From NCBI GenBank assembly GCA_016297585.1, contig JAEDGJ010000110.1, positions 1 to 8,367 on the forward strand: a stretch of DNA of 8,367 nt, in the 5' to 3' direction. Source of the DNA: Clostridiaceae bacterium (GTDB taxonomy: Bacteria > Bacillota > Clostridia > Oscillospirales > QAMX01). Below are positions 1-6,493 of this stretch, one piece after another; position 1 is the stretch's first letter, and every line of letters starts with the position of its first letter. A program made the translations under genes and the position numbers. The notes beneath the pieces are model-generated. The model did no database searches. It saw nothing but the letters and a program-made list of their open reading frames with translations, and was not told where the DNA came from.

Positions 1-2
1 AG

Positions 3-21
3 GGGGGCGGGAAGCGCCCCC
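3..21 (-). terminator. Possible terminator hairpin after rhaA, cut by window edge
   Basis: GGGGGCG (3-9) pairs with CGCCCCC (15-21) around a five-base loop, 32 bases past the rhaA stop on the minus strand. A T-tract would have to lie to the left of base 1; only one T is visible. It is therefore a likely but unproven intrinsic terminator. Confidence 0.5.
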
Positions 22-52
22 TGCAAGCTTTCAGCCAGCTGTAGGTGCCGGA

Positions 53-1309
53 TTAGGTGCGCTGCGCCGCCACAGCTGCCTCGTAGCTGCGGACCGCGCC
101 GAGCCACTCGGCCCCTCCGGGCATGCCTTCGCGCTCGCAGAGCATATCCCAGACGATGCCGAAGGGGAAGGTCTTGTACTCCTCTGTGAGGGCGAGCCGC
201 GCGGTCGTGTCCCCGGCCAGTTCGGCGGCCTTCAGGTCGTCCACCGGCTCGAGCAGGGCGGCCAGCAGGGCTTTCTTCGTGTTGCGCGTGCCGATGACCC
301 ACGCGGCGACGCGGTTGACCGAGCCGTCGAAGTAGTCCAGCGCGATGTTCACGCGGTCGAGCGCGCCGGCGCGGACGATCTCGTGGAAAATCGCCGAAAG
401 CTCGTCGTCAAAGGCGACGACGTGGTCGGAGTCCCAGCGGATCGGGCGGGAAACATGCAGCAGCAGCTCCGGCAGGAACGGCAGGCACGCCGTCAGCTTC
501 GCCGAAACCAGCTCCGTCGGATGGAAGTGGCCCGTGTCGAGCGTGAGCATCACGTCGGGATGCTGCGCGGTATAGCCGAGATAGAACTCGTGGCTGCCGA
601 CGACGTAGGCTTCGCTGCCGATGCCGAAGAGCTTCGACTCAACGGAGTCCTTCAGGCAGTTCGGGCAGTACTTCGGGGCGTAGATCTCGTTGAGGGCTTC
701 AAGCAGACGCATACGCGGCGCGAGCGAGTCGATCGGACGCTCCTTGCAGCCGTCGGGGATCCAGAGGTTGTTGACGCAGCGCTTGCCCGTGCGCTTTCCG
801 AGATAGGCGCCGATCTTGCGGCTCGCAAGGCCGTGCTCGATCCAGTAGCGGCGGATACCGTCGTCCGCGGAGGCGAGGGTGTAGCCCGAGGCGCTCTTCG
901 GATGGGAGAAGAAGGAGGGGTTGAAGTCGAGGCCGATGCCGCGCTCGACCGCCCAGTCCGCCCAGGCGGTAAAATGCTCCGGCTCGAGGACGTTTCTCTC
1001 GACGGCGCGGTCGGATTCGCGGTAGAAGGCGTGGATGTTGACCTTCGAGGTGCCGGGGATCAGGGAAAGCGCCTGATCGAGGTCGGCGCGCAGCTCATCC
1101 GGGGTGCGCGCACGGCCGGGATACTCGCCGGTCGACATAATGCCGCCGGTCAGACCCGTGTCAAGCGCCTCAAAGCCGCGGACGTCGTCGCCCTGCCAGC
1201 AGTGGACGGACACCGGCGTCGCCAGAACCTTCGCGATGGCGGCTTCCGTGTCGACGCCGATCGCGGCATAGCGCTCACGCGCGTATTCGTATGCCTGTGC
1301 GGTAGTCAT
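53..1309 (-). CDS. rhaA: L-rhamnose isomerase
   Basis: Converts L-rhamnose to L-rhamnulose, the first step of the phosphorylating rhamnose pathway, in the cytosol with a divalent metal such as Mn2+. Length is 418 residues against 419 in E. coli RhaA, and it aligns nearly end to end: PVSVHCWQGDDV (32-43), LTGGIMSTGEYPG (53-65), VESKLFGIGSE (223-233), LDTGHFHPTE (257-266), LLLHVSRPIRWDSDHV (282-297) and NRVAAWVIGTRN (332-343). By alignment the metal ligands are E224, D258, H261, H285, D293, D295 and D325, all present. CPNC at 215-218 lies where E. coli has NPAH. AAGGAG (1319-1324), nine bases before the ATG, supports the start. No kinase, aldolase or rhamnose regulator lies in the window; they may be to the left or elsewhere. 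Confidence 0.98.
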   Translation of the reverse strand: MTTAQAYEYARERYAAIGVDTEAAIAKVLATPVSVHCWQGDDVRGFEALDTGLTGGIMSTGEYPGRARTPDELRADLDQALSLIPGTSKVNIHAFYRESDRAVERNVLEPEHFTAWADWAVERGIGLDFNPSFFSHPKSASGYTLASADDGIRRYWIEHGLASRKIGAYLGKRTGKRCVNNLWIPDGCKERPIDSLAPRMRLLEALNEIYAPKYCPNCLKDSVESKLFGIGSEAYVVGSHEFYLGYTAQHPDVMLTLDTGHFHPTELVSAKLTACLPFLPELLLHVSRPIRWDSDHVVAFDDELSAIFHEIVRAGALDRVNIALDYFDGSVNRVAAWVIGTRNTKKALLAALLEPVDDLKAAELAGDTTARLALTEEYKTFPFGIVWDMLCEREGMPGGAEWLGAVRSYEAAVAAQRT

Positions 1310-1340
1310 GATGCAAAACTCCTTTTTTGATGATGTTGGA

Positions 1341-2876
1341 TTAAGCCTTTTTGGACGCGGTGCGGCGCCCGGTCAGCGTGTAGACGGCAAACAGCGCGAC
1401 GGCCAGCAGAGCGACGGCGATCGCGAGGCAGAGCCAGGTGTTCTGGAGGAAGCCCGCCAGCAGATAGGCGACGAAGCAGCAGCCGGCGACCGTGCAGGCG
1501 TACGGCAGCTGCGAGCTGACGTGGTTGATGTGGCGGCAGTCCGCGCCGGCGGAGGCGAGAATCGTCGTATCGGAGATCGGCGAGCAGTGGTCGCCGAAGA
1601 CGGAACCGGCGAGCGTCGCGGCGACGACGATGGTCAGAAGCTCCGCCGTAAAGCCCGGGATGGACGCGCCGATGGAGACGACGATCGGGACGAGGATGCC
1701 GAAGGTGCCCCAGGCGGTGCCGGTCGCGAAGGCGAGGCCGCAGGCGACGAGGAAGATCAGGCAGGGCAGAAGCTGCATCGGCATCGCGGAATTGGCGACG
1801 AGGGTGCCGACGAAGACGCCGGTGCCGAGGTAGTCCGCGCCGCAGACGCCGGAGATCGTCCACGCCAGCGTCAGGATGATGATGGCGGGCACCATGTTGC
1901 GCACGCCTTCGTTGACGCTCGCCATGAAGTCCTTGAAGGAGAGCAGGCGGCGCGGGACGTAGAGCAGGAAGGCGACGATCAGGGAGGCGAAGCCGCCCCA
2001 GACGAGGGAGGTGTTCGCGTCGGTGTCGCCGAAGGCCTGCAGGATGGTCTTGCCCTCGCCGGAGAAGAGGCCGCCGGTGTAGAGCATCGAGAGGATGGAG
2101 ATGACGATGAGGGAGATGATCGGGATGAGCAGGTCATAGACGCGGCCGTGGGAGCCGGAGGTCTTTTCCTGCGCGAGCTGCCCGGAGCCGGTGTCCTCGG
2201 CGCGGACGCCGGTCAGTGCTGCCTGCGTCTCATAGCGGCGCATCGAGCCGAAGTCGAGCTTCGTGACGGAGAAGAAGATAAGGGCGAGCAGCGTGAGCAG
2301 GGCGTAGTAGTTCAGGGGGATGGTGCGCAGGAAGAAGCCGAAGCCGTCGGAGACGCCGGATTCCTCGATCGTCGCGGCGACGCTGACCGCCCAGGAGGAG
2401 ACCGGGGCGATGATGCAGATGGGCGCGGCGGTGGAGTCGATGATGTAGGCGAGCTTCTCGCGGCTGATGCGGTGCTTGTCGGTGACGGGGCGCATGACGG
2501 AGCCGACGGTGAGGCAGTTGAAGTAGTCGTCGACGAAGATCAGCGCGCCGAGCGCGGAGGTGGACAGGAGCGCGCCGGTCTTGGTGCGGATCTTGCGCGA
2601 CGCCCACTCGCCGTAGGCCGCGGAGCCGCCCGCCTTCGTCACGACGGCGACGAGGACGCCGAGAAGGCACAGGAAGATGATGATGAACGCGTTGCCGCCG
2701 AGGGCGTCGCCCATGACGGTGAACATGGACTCGACCGCGACGATGAGGTTGCCGCGCGCGAAGATCAGCACGCCCGACAGAATGCCGATGAGCAGCGAGG
2801 AGATGACCTCCTTGGTCAGCAGCGCCAGCGCGATCGCGATGATCGGCGGCAGGATGGACAGCCACGAATACTCCAT
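1341..2876 (-). CDS. NhaC-family Na+/H+ antiporter-type membrane transporter
   Basis: A 511-residue integral membrane protein with about a dozen hydrophobic segments and a hydrophilic loop at roughly 205-247. Family motifs are FVDDYFN (114-120), TGTAWGTFG (385-393) and GDHCSPISDTTILAS (428-442). NhaC relatives exchange Na+ for H+, and some (MleN type) exchange malate for lactate, so an organic acid is a possible substrate. The start is set at 2876 (MEYSWLSILPP) by AAAGGGG at 2886-2892, nine bases upstream, and by the promoter at 2911-2939. A longer reading to 3014 would begin upstream of that promoter and add an unrelated sequence. The gene ends 31 bases before rhaA with no terminator between, so the two are probably co-transcribed. 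Family is firm; the exact ion or solute is not. Confidence 0.92.
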   Translation of the reverse strand: MEYSWLSILPPIIAIALALLTKEVISSLLIGILSGVLIFARGNLIVAVESMFTVMGDALGGNAFIIIFLCLLGVLVAVVTKAGGSAAYGEWASRKIRTKTGALLSTSALGALIFVDDYFNCLTVGSVMRPVTDKHRISREKLAYIIDSTAAPICIIAPVSSWAVSVAATIEESGVSDGFGFFLRTIPLNYYALLTLLALIFFSVTKLDFGSMRRYETQAALTGVRAEDTGSGQLAQEKTSGSHGRVYDLLIPIISLIVISILSMLYTGGLFSGEGKTILQAFGDTDANTSLVWGGFASLIVAFLLYVPRRLLSFKDFMASVNEGVRNMVPAIIILTLAWTISGVCGADYLGTGVFVGTLVANSAMPMQLLPCLIFLVACGLAFATGTAWGTFGILVPIVVSIGASIPGFTAELLTIVVAATLAGSVFGDHCSPISDTTILASAGADCRHINHVSSQLPYACTVAGCCFVAYLLAGFLQNTWLCLAIAVALLAVALFAVYTLTGRRTASKKA

Positions 2877-2910
2877 GAAACAAATCCCCTTTGTTAACAG
2901 TATGCTAAAA

Positions 2911-2939
2911 AGTATAACATAAACCGGCGGCGGTTGCAA
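2911..2939 (-). promoter_or_regulatory. Sigma-A-type promoter of nhaC-rhaA
   Basis: On the minus strand the -35 box is TTGCAA (2939-2934), the spacer is exactly 17 bases, and the -10 box is TATACT (2916-2911). The predicted start is near 2904, giving a leader of about 28 bases. The leader carries AAAGGGG (2892-2886), nine bases before the nhaC ATG. The box match, spacing and position between a terminator and the gene make this a good prediction. Confidence 0.75.
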
Positions 2940-2949
2940 TGCAGATTCA

Positions 2950-2976
2950 TGCAAAAAACAAAGTTTTTTTGCAAAA
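2950..2976. promoter_or_regulatory. Candidate operator or UP element upstream of nhaC promoter
   Basis: TGCAAAAAAC (2950-2959) and GTTTTTTTGCA (2963-2973) form an inverted repeat around AAA with one extra base, and the right arm ends in the perfect palindrome TTTTGCAAAA (2967-2976). The element lies about 11 bases upstream of the -35 box (on its minus-strand side) and is AT-rich in a GC-rich genome. It could bind a regulator or act as an UP element for RNA polymerase. No protein partner is known from the window. Confidence 0.4.
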
Positions 2977-3000
2977 TTCCTCCGGAAACCGCAAACTGAC

Positions 3001-3058
3001 GCGAAAAACGGCAAAGAGGGACGGAAAATGCGAAAAAACGTCCGGAGATGGCGAAAAA
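3001..3058. other. Phased A-tracts, possible curved DNA
   Basis: The motif GCGAAAAA(A)CG occurs three times, beginning at 3001, 3030 and 3051. With the shorter A-runs at 3013-3015 and 3024-3027, the A-tract centres fall roughly every 10 or 20 bases. Such phasing predicts intrinsic curvature. Part of the signal is the terminator's own loop and T-tract, so the effect may be incidental. Confidence 0.35.
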
Positions 3059-3073
3059 CGCCGTCTCCGGACG
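3033..3073 (-). terminator. Intrinsic terminator closing the DUF512-phosphodiesterase unit
   Basis: On the minus strand CGTCCGGAGA (3073-3064) pairs perfectly with TCTCCGGACG (3048-3039). An inner GGCG/CGCC stem lies beyond one mismatch, and the loop is TTTTT (3058-3054). Six T residues (3038-3033) follow the stem. This is a textbook rho-independent terminator placed 25 bases after the phosphodiesterase stop. It insulates the downstream nhaC promoter. Confidence 0.92.
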
Positions 3074-3098
3074 GAATAATGACCCGATATGCGGTTTT

Positions 3099-4385
3099 TC
3101 AGAAGCCTGTAAGCAGCTCTCCGGCGGGAACGCCGTCGATGCCGGGCAGCTCGATGCCGAGCACGCGCGCAAACGTCGCCGTCGTATCGACGATCGGACG
3201 GCGCGGGATGACGGCGCCCGCGCGGAAGGCGGGACCCGCGGCGGCAAACGTCGGCTGCGGGCCTCGGTCGGGCAGCGCGCCGTGCGTCGCGTGGCCGTAG
3301 CGCCAGTCGGCCGTGTCGATCGGACGCACCAGCGGCCGCGTCCACGCCTCGGAGAACGCCGTGAAGCCGTCCGTCTCGAGGACGAAGTCGAAGTCCCCGG
3401 CAAGGCGCTCCGCATCTGCCGCCTCCGCGCGCGAAAAGACGCGGGAGACGCCGTAGATGCCCTCCTCGCACCAGAACCGCAGCAGCGCGTCCACCTCGGG
3501 CAGCAGCGCGGGATCCTTGACGTGCACCTGCGCGGAGAGCCCCGCGGAGTGCAGATAGACCTGCCAGTCCGTGACCCTGCCGGCGTCGTCGACGGTGATC
3601 CAGCCGCGCTCGGCAAAGAGGGCGTTGAGGGCGATCGAGCGCTGGATCGGGATCTGCCCGTGGTCGCTCATCACGACGATGTTCGCGCGCCCGGCTTCCC
3701 CGATCTCCTCGAGCGTATCGTAGAGCATCCCGAGATGGCGGTCGGCCTCGTCGAGCGCTGCGTCGACCTGCGCGTTGAACAGGCCGTAGCCGTGGCGGAA
3801 GCCGTCGACCTGCGCGGGGTGGATGAAGAGCACGTCCGGGCGGAACGCGCGCAGGATATCGCACGCGGCGGCGAGGACGAAGCGGTCGGCGTCCGGATGC
3901 TGCCGCTCGTGTCCGCGCAGCAGCGACAGGTTCGGCTCGACCGCGCGGGCGTAGACCTCGGGGGTCGTGCCGGAGCGCAGGAAGACGTCGCGCAGGTCGT
4001 CGTCCGGGCTCTGCGACCAGTATTCGTCGACGAGATAGTCGATCGCGGGGTGATTGCCCGTGACCGGCCAGAAGACGGCGGCGGTGGAGAGCCCCGCGGC
4101 ATGGGCGGCGTCGAAGATCGTCGGGATGCGCACGTCCTGCGCAAACCAGTGCCACGGGTTCGCGACGCCGCCGGGGATGAACAGCTCGTTGGTCGTGATG
4201 CCGTGGCGGTCGGGATAGCAGCCGGTGGACACGGACACATGGACGGGGTAGGTGACGGTGGGGTAGATCGTGCGCAGGGTGTCGATGCGGGCGGCGGAGG
4301 AGAGGAGCCGGGCGAAATTCGGGCGGTTTTTTAAGTATTCGAGGTCCTCGCGGACCAGTGCGTCTTCCGATAACACGATCAGCAT
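3099..4385 (-). CDS. Alkaline-phosphatase-superfamily phosphodiesterase (NPP-like)
   Basis: A 428-residue member of the nucleotide pyrophosphatase/phosphodiesterase branch of the alkaline phosphatase superfamily. The two-zinc catalytic set is complete by family alignment: D8 in SEDAL, nucleophile T45 in YPTVTYPVH, D194 and H198 in DGFRH, D241 and H242 in MSDHG, and H368 in GHATHG. The motif TGCYPDRHGI (54-63) is typical of NPPs. There is no signal peptide or membrane segment, so unlike many relatives it should act in the cytosol on a phosphodiester or pyrophosphate substrate. AAGGAGG (4399-4405) lies within the end of the SDR gene, 13 bases before the ATG, and the gap to the SDR stop is seven bases, so the two are co-transcribed. 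A strong terminator follows 25 bases after the stop. The substrate cannot be read from sequence; phosphonoacetate-hydrolase-like or phosphoglycerol-type activities are alternatives. Confidence 0.9.
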   Translation of the reverse strand: MLIVLSEDALVREDLEYLKNRPNFARLLSSAARIDTLRTIYPTVTYPVHVSVSTGCYPDRHGITTNELFIPGGVANPWHWFAQDVRIPTIFDAAHAAGLSTAAVFWPVTGNHPAIDYLVDEYWSQSPDDDLRDVFLRSGTTPEVYARAVEPNLSLLRGHERQHPDADRFVLAAACDILRAFRPDVLFIHPAQVDGFRHGYGLFNAQVDAALDEADRHLGMLYDTLEEIGEAGRANIVVMSDHGQIPIQRSIALNALFAERGWITVDDAGRVTDWQVYLHSAGLSAQVHVKDPALLPEVDALLRFWCEEGIYGVSRVFSRAEAADAERLAGDFDFVLETDGFTAFSEAWTRPLVRPIDTADWRYGHATHGALPDRGPQPTFAAAGPAFRAGAVIPRRPIVDTTATFARVLGIELPGIDGVPAGELLTGF

Positions 4386-4392
4386 AGCGAAA

Positions 4393-5151
4393 TCACAGCC
4401 TCCTTAACGAAAATCCGCCGTCGGCGTCGAGCACCTGTCCCGCGGAGTAGTCGAGAAGCCCCGAGCAGGCGGCGGCGACGGCGTTCGCGACGTCCTCGGG
4501 GGTTCCCATGCGGGCGATCGGGAGGAGCCCCTCCGCGATCAGTTTTTCGTACTTTTCGCGCACCTTCGCGGTCATGTCGGTCAGGATGATGCCCGGGCGC
4601 ACCTCGAACACCGGGATGCCCTCCCCGGCGAGGCGGTCGGCGAAGAGCTTCGTGACCATGCCGATGCCCGCCTTCGAGACGCAGTACTCGCCGCGCGACG
4701 TGCTCGACGTGTACTCGCTGATGCTCGACAGGTTCACGATGCGGGGACGGTAATCGGCAAGCCCCGCGTCCCGGAAGGCAAGCATCAGTTTTGCCGCGGC
4801 CTGGCACATGAAGAACGTGCCCTCGAGGTTGATGCGCATCAGGCGCTCGAAGCTCTCCTCGGTCGTCTCGAGCACGTCGAGCCGCACCGTCGGGGCGACG
4901 CCGGCGTTGTTGACGAGGACGTCGAGCCGTCCGAGGGCGCGCACGCGGTCAAAGAGCGCCGCGCGGTCCGCGGGGTTTGAGATGTCGCAGGGGACGTACT
5001 GCGCGTCGAGCCCGGACAGGGCACAAAGCGCGTCTTCGGCGTCCGGCGACGTCGCGCAGAGGAGCAGGGAATAGCCCTCCTCCCCGAGCTTTCTGGCGAT
5101 GGCGAGCCCGATCCCGCGCCGGGCTCCGGTAACGACGGCGAGCTTTTTCAT
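4393..5151 (-). CDS. Short-chain dehydrogenase/reductase (FabG-like)
   Basis: Classical SDR of 252 residues, NAD(P)-dependent and probably cytosolic. The Rossmann motif is TGARRGIG (8-15), followed by NNAG (81-84). The catalytic set N108, S143, Y156 and K160 is intact (YCVSK), and PGIILTDM (186-193) is the usual P-G segment. Relatives are often annotated 3-ketoacyl-ACP reductase, but placement beside an OYE-type enzyme and a phosphodiesterase, away from fatty-acid genes, points to a catabolic carbonyl or alcohol substrate. The start is taken at 5151: its ATG overlaps the upstream TGA as ATGA, and GGGAGG lies about ten bases before it. An alternative ATG at 5160 is only one or two bases from that site, and longer forms run into the upstream gene. 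Function within the SDR family is not resolvable here. Confidence 0.92.
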   Translation of the reverse strand: MKKLAVVTGARRGIGLAIARKLGEEGYSLLLCATSPDAEDALCALSGLDAQYVPCDISNPADRAALFDRVRALGRLDVLVNNAGVAPTVRLDVLETTEESFERLMRINLEGTFFMCQAAAKLMLAFRDAGLADYRPRIVNLSSISEYTSSTSRGEYCVSKAGIGMVTKLFADRLAGEGIPVFEVRPGIILTDMTAKVREKYEKLIAEGLLPIARMGTPEDVANAVAAACSGLLDYSAGQVLDADGGFSLRRL

Positions 5152-6470
5152 TGGACGCATACCTCCCGGTAGAGCTTTGTGTAATACGGGTCGCGCACGA
5201 CGCAGCCCGCGGTCGAGCCGGCGCGCATCAGCGCGGTGCATTTGCCGCAGGTCACGCAGACCTTCTTCGGGTCGAGCGCGCCGCGCTCCAGGATGTCGGC
5301 GGCGAAGTCGGGATAGGCGAACGCCATGCGCCCGAATCCCGCGACGTCGGAGATGCCCTGTTCGATCGCGCCCGCCGCGAGATACGGCGCGAGCGCGCGC
5401 AGATAGGAGTGTCCGGAGCTCATCACGGTCAGCTCCGGCGCCGCGGCCTTGATCTCGCCGATGCAGCCGAACATCCGGGCGACGCCCTCGAGCGGATGCT
5501 CCGGCGGGACGTAGCCGCCGAGGTCGTAGGGGCGGTTCACATGGGGGTTGAAGTACGGGTTGCCGATCGTGACGTCGAGCAGGCGGTAGTCAAGCTCGCG
5601 CGCGAGGATACGCGCAAGGCGCACGCCCTCGTCGAGCACGGGAGAGGTGCCCCCGCCCTCCGCGACGCCGAAGCCGTAGGGGTAGGGAAAGCCGTCGTAG
5701 ACGTTCAAGCGCGAGGTGATCGTGAAATCGGGCCCCGTCGCCGCCTTCGCCGCGCGCACGGCGTCGAGGAAGAGGCGGGTGCGGTTTTCGAAGCTGCCGC
5801 CGTACCGCCCCGAGCGGGTGTAGGCGGACAGCAGCTCGGAAAAGAGGTAGCGGTGGCAGCACTTGACGTCCGCGCCGTCAAAGCCCGCCGCCTCGGCCAG
5901 TGCCGCGGCCTCGCCGAAGCGCGGGATCAGCGCGTCGAGCGCGTCGTCCGACAGGATGCGCGACGGGTCGATGGGGGCGTCCTTCTCGAAAATGGGGTTG
6001 TTGTAGGCGATCAGCGGCGCGGGGACGCCGTCGGGCTTGGCGTAGCGGCCGGAATGGGTGATCTGCAGGATGAGGACGGGGGCGAATCCGAAGCGGCGCA
6101 TGGCGCGTTCGCGGATGCGGTCGGTCAGGCGGCGGAAATCGTCGACGTTTTCGCGGTGGATCCAGAGCTGGCGGGGATTGGCGCGTCCCTCGCGCACGAC
6201 GGCGCAGGCTTCGACCCAGATCAGCGCCGCGCCGCTCTCGGCGAAGCGGTCGTAGCGCCGCAGCGTCAGCTCGCCGGGGCTTCCCTCCGGCGTGCCGTCG
6301 CAGCCCTCCATCGGCTGGACGGCGAGGCGGTTTGCAAGCGCGAGCCGTCCCGCCTGCACCGGCGTTTTCAGGACGGACAGATCGGTCGAGAGCGGCAGAT
6401 GCACCCCCAGGCGCAGAAGCTCCGCCTCGAGCGAGGCAAGATCGGCGTAGTGGAATTTCTCGTGCTGCAT
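5148..6470 (-). CDS. Old yellow enzyme-family flavin oxidoreductase with C-terminal Fe-S motif
   Basis: NADH:flavin oxidoreductase of the OYE/2,4-dienoyl-CoA-reductase type, 440 residues. It is a single FMN TIM-barrel without the C-terminal FAD/NAD domain of dienoyl-CoA reductases. Visible signatures are AVQPMEGCDGT (50-60), QITHSGRY (136-143) and YGGSFENR (223-230). A C-terminal cysteine cluster C405-x2-C408-x2-C411-x11-C423 should bind a [4Fe-4S] centre. In the active-site motif the usual HxxH/N pair reads K203-C-C-H206, so the first His is replaced by Lys; Tyr208 matches the proton-donor Tyr of the family. No signal peptide is seen, so it is probably cytosolic. AAGGGGG at 6481-6487, ten bases before the ATG, supports the start. 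The stop overlaps the SDR start. The substrate is unknown; reduction of an activated C=C bond is the family expectation. Confidence 0.9.
   Translation of the reverse strand: MQHEKFHYADLASLEAELLRLGVHLPLSTDLSVLKTPVQAGRLALANRLAVQPMEGCDGTPEGSPGELTLRRYDRFAESGAALIWVEACAVVREGRANPRQLWIHRENVDDFRRLTDRIRERAMRRFGFAPVLILQITHSGRYAKPDGVPAPLIAYNNPIFEKDAPIDPSRILSDDALDALIPRFGEAAALAEAAGFDGADVKCCHRYLFSELLSAYTRSGRYGGSFENRTRLFLDAVRAAKAATGPDFTITSRLNVYDGFPYPYGFGVAEGGGTSPVLDEGVRLARILARELDYRLLDVTIGNPYFNPHVNRPYDLGGYVPPEHPLEGVARMFGCIGEIKAAAPELTVMSSGHSYLRALAPYLAAGAIEQGISDVAGFGRMAFAYPDFAADILERGALDPKKVCVTCGKCTALMRAGSTAGCVVRDPYYTKLYREVCVQ
5161..5170 (-). promoter_or_regulatory. Ribosome binding site of the SDR gene
   Basis: The minus strand reads CCGGGAGGT here, inside the last codons of the flavin oxidoreductase gene. 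It places the ATG at 5151 about ten bases downstream, while the in-frame ATG at 5160 is almost touching it. This decides the start, and with the ATGA overlap it indicates translational coupling of the two genes. Confidence 0.7.
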
Positions 6471-6493
6471 GAAAACGAATCCCCCTTATTGTT

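Noticed and set aside
1308..2897. Long plus-strand open frame antisense to the NhaC gene
   Set aside because: The translation is a low-complexity run of Asp, Gly, Glu, Arg and Ala with no family motif, as expected opposite a GC-rich gene; the minus-strand frame has clear NhaC motifs.
2881..2940. Catabolite-control (cre) site in the nhaC promoter region
   Set aside because: No stretch matches the TGWAARCGYTWWCA pattern well enough to claim one.
2951..2972. Inverted repeat considered as a second terminator
   Set aside because: The stem is almost all A-T with no GC core, so it would be weak. An operator or UP-element role fits its position better.
2877..3014. N-terminal extension of the NhaC reading frame upstream of 2876
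   Set aside because: The extension covers the predicted promoter and leader; the ribosome binding site at 2886-2892 fits the ATG at 2876, and NhaC proteins begin like MEYSWLSILPP.
3048..4334. Long plus-strand open frame antisense to the phosphodiesterase
   Set aside because: Composition is Arg/Val/Gly/Asp-rich with no recognisable domain, and it overlaps a terminator and a gene with all NPP catalytic residues. It is a shadow frame.
5152..5241. N-terminal extension of the SDR reading frame
   Set aside because: It lies inside the oxidoreductase coding region, is unlike SDR N-termini, and the ATG at 5151 has the right spacing and an ATGA overlap.
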